64,000 nucleotides of DNA, taken from assembly GCF_052324685.1 (NCBI RefSeq), contig NC_135212.1, positions 8,618,778 through 8,682,777 on the forward strand, in the 5' to 3' direction. The position numbers and the translations under genes were made by a program. This DNA is from Brachyhypopomus gauderio. Lineage: Eukaryota > Chordata > Actinopteri > Gymnotiformes > Hypopomidae. The notes below the pieces were generated by a model. That model was not told the origin of the DNA. It did not search any database and worked only from the letters and a program-made list of their open reading frames with translations. Of the stretch, positions 1-10,988 are shown one piece after another. Each line of letters opens with the position of its first letter. Positions within the stretch are counted from its first letter, which is position 1.

Positions 1-254
1 TGCACTTCATTTGTTTGTTTTGTTAAGATAATGTTTTACCCATTATAGGTTGCTGAGGTGAATAAATATTGAAGGCCAACTTGAAATCCTGCTTGCGTGT
101 AGTTTGTTAACAGTAATGATGATGATAATGTATGTCCTCATAAATGTAAGGGCTATTTTTTTAGGTTTAGTGCAACTTCTACTTAAGTGCTTCCTGTGCC
201 AGTATACTTTGGTCCATCATCAAGTGGCTGGTATAATTTGAAAGAACAAGACTG

Positions 255-354
255 TTACCAGAGGTATCGGAATAGTATCGGTATCGGCAGATATCCAAAT
301 TTAGTTATCGGAATCGGATCGGAAATGAAAATATGTGTATCGGTGCATCCCTAA
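255..354. mobile_element. hAT-type transposon end fragment
   Basis: The stretch is rich in 'atcggtatcgg' words and ends in tcggtgcatccctaa. Read on the minus strand this gives TTAGGGATGCACCGATAC, a terminal sequence often seen in fish hAT elements. Only one end is visible; the other has been lost or replaced by the SINE-like sequence that follows directly. The family assignment is from memory of fish repeats. Confidence 0.45.
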
Positions 355-562
355 TTGTGGTGTGGTGGTTAGTACTGTCACCTCACAGCAAGGCGGTCTG
401 GGTTTGATTCTCGGTCTGGGCTGCTCTGTGTGGAGTTTGCATGTTCTCCCTGTGCCTGCGTGGGTTTTCTCTGGGTACTCTGGTTTCCTCCCACAGTCCA
501 AAGACATGCATGGTAGGTTAATTGATAACTCTAAATTGTCTGTGTGTGTGGTGGACTGGTGA
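355..562 (+). repeat. DANA/V-SINE-like element
   Basis: The sequence begins with a tRNA-like head (gtggttagtactgtcacctcacagcaag, with ggtttgattctcg resembling an internal B box). It continues into the strongly conserved fish SINE core (gtggagtttgcatgttctccc, then tttcctcccacagtccaaagacatgca). This order matches the DANA/HE1 class of V-SINEs known from zebrafish. Short open frames on both strands here are incidental. Confidence 0.7.
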
Positions 563-1076
563 CCTGCATGAATATTCATAATGCTATCTTATATTTCTCT
601 TCAAATGAAAGGAAATTATATCAGAAAGTTACACCAAATAATCTATTACTACCAGAGTGTATGTTTAGAAGAACTGTGATTCTTTTACATTTTAACAGGT
701 CAACTTGACCATCTTTTGTTGTCCCACCTGTCCAAAAGTATCACCGGTTGGCTGGCTGGCTGGCTGACTGATTGACAAATTGACTGATTGATGTGTATTA
801 GTTCTTCATATCTATCCCTTGGCTATATGTGGCTGTGTTTGGTGTTTGAGGTTATTGTGAGTAATTCTCACAGGTGCCTTGAAGACAAGTAGCTTGAAAG
901 CAAATCGATTTTGAGAAAGTTTAGTGTTGCCTCAGAACAAAGACCAAAATGGAGGTGATGGACAACCACTGCGTTGATACACCTCGGTTTCTGCTAATGT
1001 CTCCTGCCTTTTCTATTCTCCTGTCTTTCTTTCTTTGGCCTCATTTACTTTGTTCCTTCTCTCATTTGTGATTCAG

Positions 1077-3363
1077 GTGTATGTCTGGTGCTGGGATGCA
1101 TGATCTACCCTGATGGCTGGGACTCAGATGAAGTGAAGCGCCTGTGTGGGGAGGAGACTGGTAAATACACCCTAGGGGCCTGCTCTGTGCGCTGGGCCTA
1201 CATCCTGGCCATCATGGGCATCCTGGATGCATTCATCCTCTCGTTCCTGGCTTTTGTGCTGGGCAACAGGCAGGATGGCTTAATGGCTGAGAAGCTTCTG
1301 GCTGAGAGCAAGGGTAAGACTCCTACCAACATGTTACAGAATTCAACTGTATATATTCATTTACATTTTATGGCATTTGGCAGATGCCCTTATTCAGAGC
1401 GATTTATATTTTTATCTCATTTTTATACAAGTGAGCAATTGAGGGCTAAGGGCCTTGCTCAGGGGCACCTCAGTCATGGCCTCAGGTCTGGGAATCAAAC
1501 CCACAACCCTCCGGTCACAAGACCAGTTCACTAACCACCAGGCCATGACTACCACATATTCCACATACACCAAATTCTAAAAATAAATCGATACATTCAT
1601 ACACTCAAGCTTCAGCCTTGGCCTTCATCACTGAGGTCTAAATAAAGTGTTTCCTTCTGTACTCTGTGTCTCTGGTGTATACATTAAACCTCAGAGAGCT
1701 AAGGGGCAGACGATGTGCATTATGTCAGAATAACCCTCATGACAGTACTACTGTACATGCTTCTCTTTCCTACAATATATTCGTACATTTTACATATATT
1801 GCAATTAAGTGTCCAAGTGTGGGACAAGCGCCTACAAATCACACACTGATCATCAGAATGTGAAAAACGAATGATGTTAGTGGATGAACACAGCATGACA
1901 TATTATGTGATGTGTAACTTGTACCATCATGAAAACAGAATGGAGTGAAAAGAAAACAACTGGTGATCTGTGGTCAGTTATCAGCAGGGCTGATCACAGA
2001 TCAGTCCCAAAATCAAGACAGGTGCAGAATACTGTCTCAGAACACACTACTCATCAGACGTCATCTCACATTGGCTTAGAATGGGTTGTTGTCTCAAAAT
2101 AGATTAACACTGTTGGTTCATTGAATTCTTAAAAAAAGGTATTGCCCTTTAACAGTGAGATTAATGTGTATCTGCACTATAACTGGAATCAGATAGGATC
2201 AGCAAAGCTGTTAGACGTAACAGGAGAGAGAGAATGGAATGAGAACAGAGTGAATACACCTGCAAGCTCGCTCTAATTATAGCTTGTGGCTATTCACTGA
2301 AGCATTAAACTGCTAAAGGCTGCTTATTTATATAGTTGTCACGTTGCTGGAGAATAAATAAGACACACATAGCAGGGGGTGTGGGTTAGTAAACACAGAA
2401 TAAAGATATCTCTTGGTACTAGTGATAATATAACTGAAAACAGTTAAAGAAGTTAAAAGAGATTCTTCACAAAGCAAGCTGAACAACCAGAATTAGTCCT
2501 TTAGCATAAAATGAAGTGATAAAAATGAAGGAAAATTATTAAAAATGCAAATGACTGAAAAATGAATAGGCAAATCATTCTAAGCAATAATCAGTAATTT
2601 GCAGATGTTATTATGATGTATTATAAGAATAATGTATATATTCAGACCATTATTATATTACATTGTAACATTTAGCCTCCATGAGTTAGTCTATTAGCCC
2701 TCACTTAAGCATGTCAATTTATTTCTCAAAAATAAATGAGTTTGCGGTCAGTTGCCATCGATACATATTTGATAACAACAATAAACACTGTTTAATATTT
2801 GACAATTTTGCCTCAAGTGTGATAATGCCAAAGTCAGTAGCTGGAAGGACTGGATGCATGGTGTGAATTAGCCAGATTAAGTGTGTGATAGGATATTAAC
2901 ATTAGATGTAGCTTAGCCTAAGTTTACAAGTAGACTGAATGAGCTGGTTAGGTTAGCTAGAAGCATATTTAAGCAAAGGCTCTGAGCTGTGAACGTAGTT
3001 TTTCCTGCACTTTGACCCCGCCGTCCCTCACACCTCCATTAAATATCTTTTCTTCACATGCTTTTTCTGCCCTTCTTTGTGCTGTTTGGATGTTTTCTCC
3101 ACATTGCTCACATTGCTAAGCCTTAATGGGGGCTTTGTTTTTAACTGTCTCAGAGTTTTCCTGGGTGGCAGTGGCATTCCCATAATGGCACTAAGGATGC
3201 AGTGTGCCCGGTGCACACATTTGTTTCAGAATATCATTTTGGATCTCCTTATGTTTATATAGCACCTTTGTCACATGAAAGGAAAGACAGTACAATCCAA
3301 GTTTCAATATGCCCTGGTCATTTTATCATCTTTCTTTCTTTCACAGAGGGTGGAAATGCCTAA
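1077..3363 (+). CDS. lhfpl5: LHFPL tetraspan family protein, LHFPL5-like (3' end only)
   Basis: Coding parts are 1077-1313 and 3347-3363; earlier exons lie left of the window. The first part opens after cag at 1076 and reads [38 protein letters not shown] and then the fourth membrane helix ([22 protein letters not shown]), followed by [16 protein letters not shown]. It ends at a gtaaga donor. The next exon adds EGGNA and stop TAA. These motifs fit LHFPL5 (TMHS) better than LHFPL3/4, from recalled family sequences. LHFPL5 is a four-pass membrane subunit of the hair-cell mechanotransduction complex that binds protocadherin-15 and TMC. The stop lies 11 nt before the next donor (gtaagc after 3374), too near to trigger nonsense-mediated decay. 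A noncoding 3' exon runs from 3528 to about 4055. The mammalian tail as recalled is longer (…SQYSLE), so this may be an alternative end. Confidence 0.85.
1355..1550. repeat. tRNA-derived SINE-like dispersed repeat
   Basis: Lies in the last coding intron of the LHFPL5-like gene. It reads ttacattttatggcatttggcagatgccc, then ttattcagagcgatttatat, then gggccttgctcaggggcacc, and ends in a part-symmetric aaccaccaggccatgac. This is a very common element of otophysan fish genomes. A truncated second copy, with the same ggggcacctcagtcatggcctcagg and ccatgac words, lies at 33474-33525. Confidence 0.6.
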
Positions 3364-3527
3364 GAATGTAAAAGGTAAGCAGTCAAATAATTTATTCACA
3401 CTGATGTAATACAATGAGTTATTGTGCTATTTTATGCTACCTGTTTTACAGTGATATATTCAATATAAGATTAAAAGTAGGCATAACCATAACTAGCAAA
3501 TATGTCTTGTCTTTCTTTCCTCTGTAG

Positions 3528-4055
3528 GATAGTCTGACGGACTGTACATTGCTTCTCAAGCCATCTTAGCCAACTCTGATGGAGAGAGAAGATTGAATGC
3601 CTGCAGACTTATGAGCTGTTTTTCATCACCTCAACCATATGACCATTGCACCTAGAAGACAATGTATCTATCAGTCCATTACAGACCCTTGTTCATCAGT
3701 TCCATTAGAACAGGATGTAAGTTATGACGCAGACCAGTGTGCACACATGCATACACTACAGCTGTGATCACATTCTGAAGTATAAAAACCCACTCCGTGT
3801 CTGTGTGCAGGCCATCTACTACACTGGACACTTCTCGCAGTTACTTGATTACCACCTACTTAGATCACCATGTGAACACTGTGACATCAAAAAGTTACTT
3901 CATAAGATTAACCATAAAACAACTTTAAAGCCAATGCACACTTTTTCAGTGTTGTTTTTCTTTATGTTTCATCTTTTGTTGTGTAGAACTTAAGTAGCAA
4001 TCCTCTAGATTCAAGCTTCTGACAATCCCGATTTAATAAATGATTATCATATTTA
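3528..4055 (+). other. lhfpl5: Noncoding 3' UTR exon of the LHFPL5-like gene
   Basis: A pyrimidine-rich acceptor (ctttctttcctctgtag) opens at 3527/3528. No frame continues the protein, because the stop codon is in the previous exon. A poly(A) signal aataaa at 4035-4040 marks the likely transcript end. Confidence 0.55.
4035..4040 (+). terminator. Poly(A) signal AATAAA, LHFPL5-like gene
   Basis: A canonical hexamer about 500 bases into the terminal noncoding exon. The exact cleavage site is not determinable from sequence alone. Confidence 0.5.
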
Positions 4056-4059
4056 TCCA

Positions 4060-5140
4060 ATTAGCATTTTAAATGTATTAAAGTGACCCATCTCAGCCAA
4101 TACTAGCAAGTACTCGCAGGTTTGTGATTTGTGCCCATTACACTTCTGTTGAAGACTATGTAAGTACACTATCGTCATTTTGCACATATAAAAGAGAAGA
4201 ATTGATTCCTATTAAAAATATACATAGTATATGTCATTGCAATCCTATTTCACTGTGAAAAGGAGAATATGTTTTATTGGGGGTAGTTGCTCTCAGATCA
4301 TCCTTACCTTGCTTATAGCAAGGTTTATATTTATTTTGGTAAGTGTGGTGATATTTATGGTGATTACAGAGTCATAAAAAGGTGCAAGTTATGGCATTTC
4401 AGGAAGACTATTTTGTGCCGCACACATCATTACATACATGATCAAAGAAAGCTTTTTAGATGTAAATATAAGCCATCCAGTCCAAGGGAAAAGTCATGAA
4501 TGTAGAGTGTCAGCTTTGTGATTGTAGGTACTAGCATAGACTAACTGAACAAATGAGTCTTTCCTTTTATGTAAGGAGGATTAACAGACAAACTGAAAAT
4601 CATTTTATCTGTTATTGTTGGGCAAGCCCTGATACACCACTGTACATAAATCATAGATATGCTCAACAGTATTATTCTTATTAGAGGAGAGAAAAGGTCA
4701 TGCAGCTCAATAAAGGTTTTCACTCTGTATTCTCATTCAAACTGGCCTCCATCGTCTTGTGTGTGTGTGTGAGTTTGTGTGACTGGGTATCTACAATGAT
4801 CATATATATATAGCTGCTTTAACATATGAATCACTTTCTCTTCTTTGGTCCAGCAACCTGGAGTAGTGTTCCTAGTGTTAAATAAAATATATGGGTTCGT
4901 TTCCATGACCTGGGCCAAATAACTGTCAATGGTAAATAACATTTGGACCATGTTTTGTGTCTAGACAAATATGGTAAACTATGTCTGAGAAACTGATCCT
5001 GAACTTATATCAATTACGTCAATAGAAGCCTAACCAGGTGTTTTAACATACGTATAGAGTCTGGTATTGTTAGTTTCTATAACCATATTAGGAGATACAA
5101 AATGTCCAGTACACTGGACATTTTGAAATGAAGATAAAGG
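4060..5140. other. Intergenic spacer, no gene recognised
   Basis: AT-rich single-copy-looking DNA with only short chance reading frames and a small GT run near 4758. It contains one notable inverted repeat at 5099-5124 (aaaatgtccagt, spacer ac, actggacatttt). I see no RNA gene or conserved coding signal. Confidence 0.5.
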
Positions 5141-5149
5141 ATTCATTAA

Positions 5150-5985
5150 CTGAACACAAAAATAACCACCTGATTCAGGAACATTACAATCCATGAGCAT
5201 AAATCAGAACCATCCCCCAACCCAACCATGTTAGAACAGAAAATAACATCCCACAAACTGTTCACAAAGTCCAAAATGTCTCTAAACCTTCACTGGAACT
5301 TATGGGCCTTAGCCGACCCATGAAGAACAATCCCACAGCATTATCCCTGTTCCACCAAACCTTATAATTGGCACAATGCAGTCAAGCAGGTCATGTTCTG
5401 GTATTCATCAAACCCAGACTTGTCAGGTAGGTAAGTGTGATTTGTCACTCCACAAAACACATTTCCACTGCTACACAGTGCAATGGCAGTGTGCTGTACT
5501 CCACCTGACGCTTGGCATTGTGTTTGATGATGTAAGTCTTGCATGCAGCCGCCTGGCCATGAAAACCTATGCCATGAAGCTCCCAGTGCACGGAGATGGT
5601 GCTGATGTTACTGCCACAGGAGGTTTGGAACTGCAGATGCTCAGGCAGAAGATTGTTGGTGATTTTACGCACTATGCTCCTCTGTGCTCAGCAAACCCCA
5701 CTCTGTAACTCTACATGGTATTGCCACATCACGCTGAGATGCCGTGGTTCCTAAATACTTTCACTTTTGAATAGTTCCACTACTGAATAGACAGTGGCAT
5801 CCTATTACAGTACCATAATGATTCAGTGAGCTCGTTAGTACAACCCATTCTTTTACAAATGATAGTAAAGGCAGAGTGTGTGACTAACTGCTTGATTTTA
5901 TACCAATGTGGCAACATGACTGAATGAATTACCCTGAAATCAATAATTAAGTGGTGTGTCCTAATTCTGTCTGTATAATGTAACT
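5150..5985 (-). mobile_element. Degenerate Tc1-like transposon
   Basis: Read on the minus strand the region holds a decayed Tc1/mariner transposase: WELHGIGFHGQAAACK, followed by NAKRQVEY. This corresponds to the REL.E.GF.GR.AA.K and NAKRRLEW segment that precedes the first catalytic Asp in fish Tc1 proteins. A later stretch, through DKSGFDEYQN, is also degenerate. Stops and frameshifts interrupt every frame, so it is inactive. The ends are not sharply visible; the left limit is approximate. Confidence 0.6.
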
Positions 5986-6309
5986 TCTAACTTAATAGTG
6001 CTATCTGAAAATTCTGACATAGGTCCTTCTGTACGATTCACAGAATGAATGAATTTTGAATGAATCTTAGTTTGAAAAGGTAAACTTTCTTAAGAAAGTT
6101 ATCCACCCCAAAGACAGTCTTCTGTTCTAAGAAATCTATTAGCCACATTATTATCTCAGGTGACATCTTGGAAATCACTCTTGAGCTTGCCAACAGCAGC
6201 AAGAAACAAGCAGTGTTCAGCTCGTTCAGCATGAAACACACTTGCATTCATGTGCCAGCATACATTGGTGTTCCAAATTGTATATCAAGTTCCAAATTGT
6301 ACACCAGAG

Positions 6310-6480
6310 CCTCTAAAATTACCAGTGCTGGACAGTAATGTACATGTATTTTCCTACTGTACTTAAGTACATTCATTAAATATTTACATTTAGAAATATT
6401 TAGAGATATAGTATTTCATACTTTTTGTATGCATTTTACTTTCAATCCACTACAATTCACATGAAAAAATGATAAATAAT
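6310..6480. repeat. Dispersed repeat with tacttaagta motif
   Basis: Contains gtgctggacagtaatgtac, then tactgtacttaagtac and a long run of 'tact' words. The same word set occurs at 23825-24005 and 28070-28310. Such sequences are very common fish hAT-derived nonautonomous repeats. Boundaries are approximate. Confidence 0.45.
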
Positions 6481-7331
6481 CTCTCACTTTCTTTTAACAT
6501 TGTTTTTTTAGTCGTCAAATTTGACAAAACATGATGAGATAAGCTACAATTCTGGCTAGCTGACTATCATATAAAAAATATAATCTATTGTTAACCAGCT
6601 AACAACAATTGTGAATAGGTCCTATGTCTAGAATCAAGATGATTAGGTATTATTATCTGCTTCCCTATAAATTAGGGGAAAACGGGACAGAGGTGCAAAA
6701 ACATCTACATACATATACACACACTCACCGGCCACTTTAGTATGTACACCTGTCCAACTGCTCAGTTGTTGAATCAGCCAATCACATGGCAGCAACTCAA
6801 TGCATTTACGCATGTAGACATGGCCAAGACGATCTTCTTCAGTTCAAACTGAGCATCAGAATGGGGATAAAAGTTGGTTCAAGTGACTTTGAACATGGCA
6901 TGGTTGTTGGTGTCAGACAGGCAGGTCTGAGTATTTCAGAAACTGCTAATCTACTGGGATTTTCACACACAACCATCTCTATTTTTTTTTTACAGAGAAT
7001 GGTCTGGAAAAAAGAAAATATCCAGTGAGTGGCAGTTCTGTAGGCACAAATGCCTTGTTGATGCCAGTGATCAGAGGAGAATGGCCAGATTTGTTCAAGC
7101 TGATAGAACGGCAAAGTAACTCAAATAACCAGTCTTTACAACCCAGGCATGCAGAAGAGCATCTCGGAACACACAACACATCGAATCTTGAAGTGGATGG
7201 GCTACAGGATCAGAAGACCACACTGGGTGCCACCCTTGTCAACTAAGAACAGGAAACTGAGGCTACAATTTGAACAGGCTCACTAAAATTGGACAATAGA
7301 AGACTGGAAAAACTGGAAAAACATTGCCTGG

Positions 7332-7815
7332 TGTTCTGGACATTCCGTAACCCTTAATTGGTAAGCACAATAAAAGTCAGAAACAGCTAGGTAAGATAAT
7401 AAAGTAAAATAGATTTATTAAACAAGTATGGATCAATCCAGGGTTCTCATTGTACATACACTCAAGAGCGCCTGCAAACGAGAGCCCATTCCCCCTCTGA
7501 GCTCTCATCTCTTATACTCTAGTTCATAAGCACATAAGATGTGCACGGGTTGAACATGGTTTGACAATCGTATATTGGCTTCTCCCTGCACGCCCCCTCC
7601 ACGCTTGTTCTCATGATGGTCTGAGAGCCGACGTGGCCACTTCCATGTTGAGACTAGGAGACCATCTGGCGTCTCCGGCGAGGTCGGTTTAGGTAGGGCT
7701 GAGGACATCCAGGGTAGACAATACAGTTTTCTAAGGCCTTACTAAGCTGTACGGGACACCGAACAGGTTCAGTGTCCAACATAGAATAGATGGAAACATC
7801 ATAATTTCCACCACA
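7332..7815 (-). mobile_element. Solo LTR of a retroviral-type element, 484 bp
   Basis: It interrupts the Tc1 transposase exactly between 'cattgcctgg' and 'tctgacgag', which are contiguous in intact copies. It begins TG and ends CA and is flanked by 4-bp duplications ctgg at 7328-7331 and 7816-7819. On the minus strand a TATA-like tataagag (near 7513) is followed by AATAAA (near 7415), the order expected in an LTR, so the element points leftwards. No internal retroviral genes remain, as expected after LTR-LTR recombination. The clade (ERV or Gypsy) is not determinable; a 4-bp duplication is compatible with an ERV. Confidence 0.65.
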
Positions 7816-8156
7816 CTGGTCTGACGAGTTTCAATTTCTGCTGCGACATTCAGATGGTAGGATCAGAATTCAGCATCAACAACATGAAAGCATGGATCCA
7901 TCTTGCCTTGTTTTAATGGTTCAAGCTGGTGGTGGTGGTGCAATGGTGTGGGGGATATTTTCCTGGCACACTTGGGGCCCATTAGCACCAATTGAGCATT
8001 GTGTCAATGCCACAGCCTACCTGAGTATTGTTGCTGACCATGTTCATCCCTTTATGACCACAGTGTACCCATCTTCTAAAGGCCATTTCCAGTAGGATAA
8101 CACGCCATGTTATAAAGTGCGAATCATCTCAGACTGGTTTCTTGAACACGACTGTG

Positions 8157-8579
8157 ATGGAGTTGCCCTCCACCACAATATACTGTACATAATATATAAG
8201 TTGTACGTTGTACGTTAATAAGTAAATGAAGAGACACATGGGATTTAATGTTCTTTTTATTGAATAACTATAACAGTACTTATCAGTTTACCAAGGGAGA
8301 ACCTGCACAGAAAGAAGGGAAGGATGTATAATGTTTGTAATGGAAAATGTGAAATTTTGGTTTAGCAATGTAAACATTATCTACCTGGCCAAGGTAAAAG
8401 GTGTAATATGGATTATTAGTGTATATTAAGATATAAGAAAAATTATTCTTAATAAGTATATTAAGAAAAAAACACTTACCGGTGATTTGGTATGCAGAAG
8501 AAGGCCACCATGTTGTCTTGTTGAGGAAACAGATTGGGTTCTGTAGAGAGCTTTTATAGGTTGCGACAGTCAAGAAAAA
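8157..8579 (-). mobile_element. Second insertion in the Tc1 element, class unknown
   Basis: A 423-bp block separates transposase sequence that should be continuous (…TTGAACACGAC / TGCTCGAATGGCC…). It is flanked by a perfect 7-bp repeat gactgtg at 8150-8156 and 8580-8586. On the minus strand there is a ctataaaagc box near its start and AATAAA near 8256. That suggests a small Pol II-type retroelement or LTR fragment, but there is no clear TG…CA pair. Confidence 0.5.
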
Positions 8580-8842
8580 GACTGTGCTCGAATGGCCTCC
8601 ACAGTCACCAGATCTCAGTCCAATAGAGCACCTTTGGGATGGAACAGGAGATTCGCATCATGGATAGGCAACGGAGTAATCTGCAGCAACTGCGTGATGC
8701 TGTCATGTCAATATGGACCAGACTCTCTGAGGAATGTTTCCAGTACCTTGTTGAATCTATAGCATGAAAGATTAAGGCAGGTCTGAATGCAAAATGGGGT
8801 CCAAACCGGTACTAGCAAGGTGTACCTAATAAAGTGGCCGGT

Positions 8843-8843
<1 letters not shown>

Positions 8844-8894
<51 letters not shown>

Positions 8895-8911
8895 TGTGGT
8901 GTGTGTGTGTG
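8844..8911. repeat. (GT)n microsatellite
   Basis: About 68 bp of GT repeat with two 'gtgtggtg' interruptions, ending in a T-run. It starts at the right end of the Tc1-like element. The cysteine/valine reading frames over it are artefacts. Confidence 0.9.
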
Positions 8912-9615
8912 TTTTTTTTTTATAGCTCTACCTTCTGCCTTCCAAGCAAAGTCATCAAAAGAATTAATAGATTATTTAATGTTGTCAAGCAGAAACCATT
9001 GCCATGTCCATTTATACAATGATGAATAACAGATGGCATTAGAAAATCCATCACGTAAATTAAATATTCCGGTATGAATACATTGGCTGTTTCCTCAAAA
9101 AGGCAGTTATGCTAACCCAAAAGACCGCTGTAGTAGGAAACCAGGGGAATCTCTACTTTCAGGTGCTGGATATGTGTATTTCACCCACCCCTGATTAGGA
9201 TTCCTCATTACACATCATTGTTTGGAGTAAAATGTAGGTCTGCAAAAAACATGTCAAAGGAGACAAGGTCAGATATATTGCAGGAGCAAGCCATTGATTC
9301 TATAAGGAAAAATCTACTGTCGTTCTCAGTCCACACATTTTCTGTCCCAGCTCCCTACATTTAAAGCAAGCAATAAAGATGACTGCCTGGTACTGTCTTA
9401 CTACCCTGTAGATAAAACCAGAATATGACTGTCCAAGTTCCCTGAGGACATAATTGGGAATCACTGTACTAAAATATTTGACACCCCTGAGGTAGGTAAT
9501 AAGTCTGAGACAATCTTTCAATAGTCCTTTAGAACTTCAGACTCTCCAAGTAGTGTCAGTAGTGCCTGTTTAGAGACTGGGTTTAGAGGCCAGGCTGTAA
9601 TGCTTCGGTGAAGTC

Positions 9616-9727
<112 letters not shown>

Positions 9728-10127
9728 CTGTAATTAACACGTGATACAGTTTCACAGTTTTAAATCATGTCATTAAACTACTGGGGACAACCTATAGACA
9801 ATGATAACAATAATTGACGTTGTTCTTAAATTTGTTTGAATGACATCCAGGTTCCTGACTTGCCCAAACAAATTGAGCTGTTTTGTCAGCGTTGGCTATT
9901 TTTGCCGATCATTTTAAACTAATAGCAGCCTAATATTTAATCATTAATCAGAAAAAACTGTCATGACACTTGACACTTGGTTTATTATTTTCTTTCTTTT
10001 TTAAATTAATTTTGTTGCTCATCAACAGCCTGCCGATGGGCGTCTTGACAGGAGATGTAAACGCCACGTACCTTTTGTTGCAGCGGAACTTGACGCGGTA
10101 CCGCGGAGAGACGGACAGACGAACTAT

Positions 10128-10142
10128 CCAATGGCATATAAA
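10128..10142 (+). promoter_or_regulatory. Candidate nucb2 core promoter (CCAAT and TATA-like boxes)
   Basis: CCAAT at 10128-10132 and catataaa at 10135-10142 lie in a CpG-richer stretch about 190 bases ahead of the gtaggt donor of the noncoding first exon. They are the only such boxes near that exon. The two are unusually close together, so one may be spurious. Confidence 0.4.
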
Positions 10143-10159
10143 CGCGCAGACCACAAACG

Positions 10160-10336
10160 AGCAAGCAAGGCGACGTATCCAGTCCAGTCCTAATCGTGTG
10201 TACGGATTTGTAGGCGGAATTGTCAACGAAAGAGCGAGAGTTTCATTCGGGGAAGTTGCGAGTGTACAGTCAAACGTGAGCCCAAGGCGGAGACAGCGAT
10301 TGGACTCCACGGAACCGCCGCACAGTGTTGCCGAGG
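10160..10336 (+). other. nucb2: Noncoding first exon of nucb2 (predicted)
   Basis: A CpG-rich segment downstream of a TATA-like box ends at the donor ccgagg|gtaggt. It has no useful start codon. The coding exon opens with ATG immediately after its acceptor at 11684, so an upstream untranslated exon is required, and this is the best candidate. The 5' edge is a guess from the TATA position. Confidence 0.5.
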
Positions 10337-10988
10337 GTAGGTGTTCACTTGCTGCTCCAAAACAAACGTGTGCCAAATGACTTTTAACGCAATGTTATTA
10401 AACGCGGGTATCATTCCCAGTGATGTTTATTGTAAAGCCGGATTCCTGAATGTTTTTATTTTATCTTCATGAAATGCTTAGTTAAATATTGACCATATGG
10501 AGACTGGAATGCTGGTCTCAACGCAGTCCAAGACCGTTCTACAACCGTAAAGGATAAATCCATACAACCATTAGACAGAACTGCACGGACGTTATGTGTA
10601 AAATCACGTGTAAAATTTTGGAGAAGGGTTCTGTGCATACCCAATGTAAACTCCCAGTGGCTATCCTGAACCAATATGTTGTACAGGTGGTTTAATAAGC
10701 GTTGACATGTAAAGCCCCTAGCAAAACTGGGGTAATGTTGTTACTGTAGACTTTTTCTGTGCCTTGGCTAGTCTACAGCGTCTGTCTGCCACTGTGCTTA
10801 TCTTTGTTTTGCTTCAGCAAACCTTGTTAGTCAGTGTCTCACAGAGGAGGTGTGGTTCCCTTTGAGTCTCTTTTCCGAGGCTTCAGAGTTTTTTGCTGCC
10901 ACGGTGACCCATAGCATAGTCTCTTCTTAAAAACAAACAAAAAAATAATAAAATAAACTGACTTGAATTAAATTAAATTGATGTAGAT

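Larger units (their letters stand above)
6786..8785 (+). pseudogene. Tc1-like transposase, broken
   Basis: Transposase fragments appear in order. First comes the paired-like DNA-binding region (MVVGVRQAGLSISETANLLG, then FSHTTIS), interrupted by a poly-T stretch where the codons for the following Arg-Val are expected. Then come YSSRRPHRVPLL-like and NRKLRLQF sequences and NWTIEDWKN. After the first insertion follow MDPSCLVLMVQAGGGGAMVW and ADHVHPFMTTVYPSS; after the second, WPPQSPDLSPIEHLWD, the C-terminal catalytic region. Frameshifts, in-frame stops and the two insertions make it nonfunctional. It is a relic of a DDE cut-and-paste transposase. Confidence 0.8.
6721..8848 (+). mobile_element. 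Tc1-like transposon, interrupted by two younger insertions
   Basis: The left end (actcaccggccactttagtat) and right end (ctaataaagtggccggtgat) are near-perfect inverted repeats. The uninterrupted element would be about 1.2 kb. Two insertions, 7332-7815 and 8157-8579, split it. The right terminal repeat runs directly into a long (GT)n tract. Confidence 0.85.

Noticed and set aside
9970-10380. 136-aa plus and 142-aa minus open frames around the nucb2 first exon
   Set aside because: CpG-rich promoter DNA with few stops; no domain, no splice support, and both strands are equally open.
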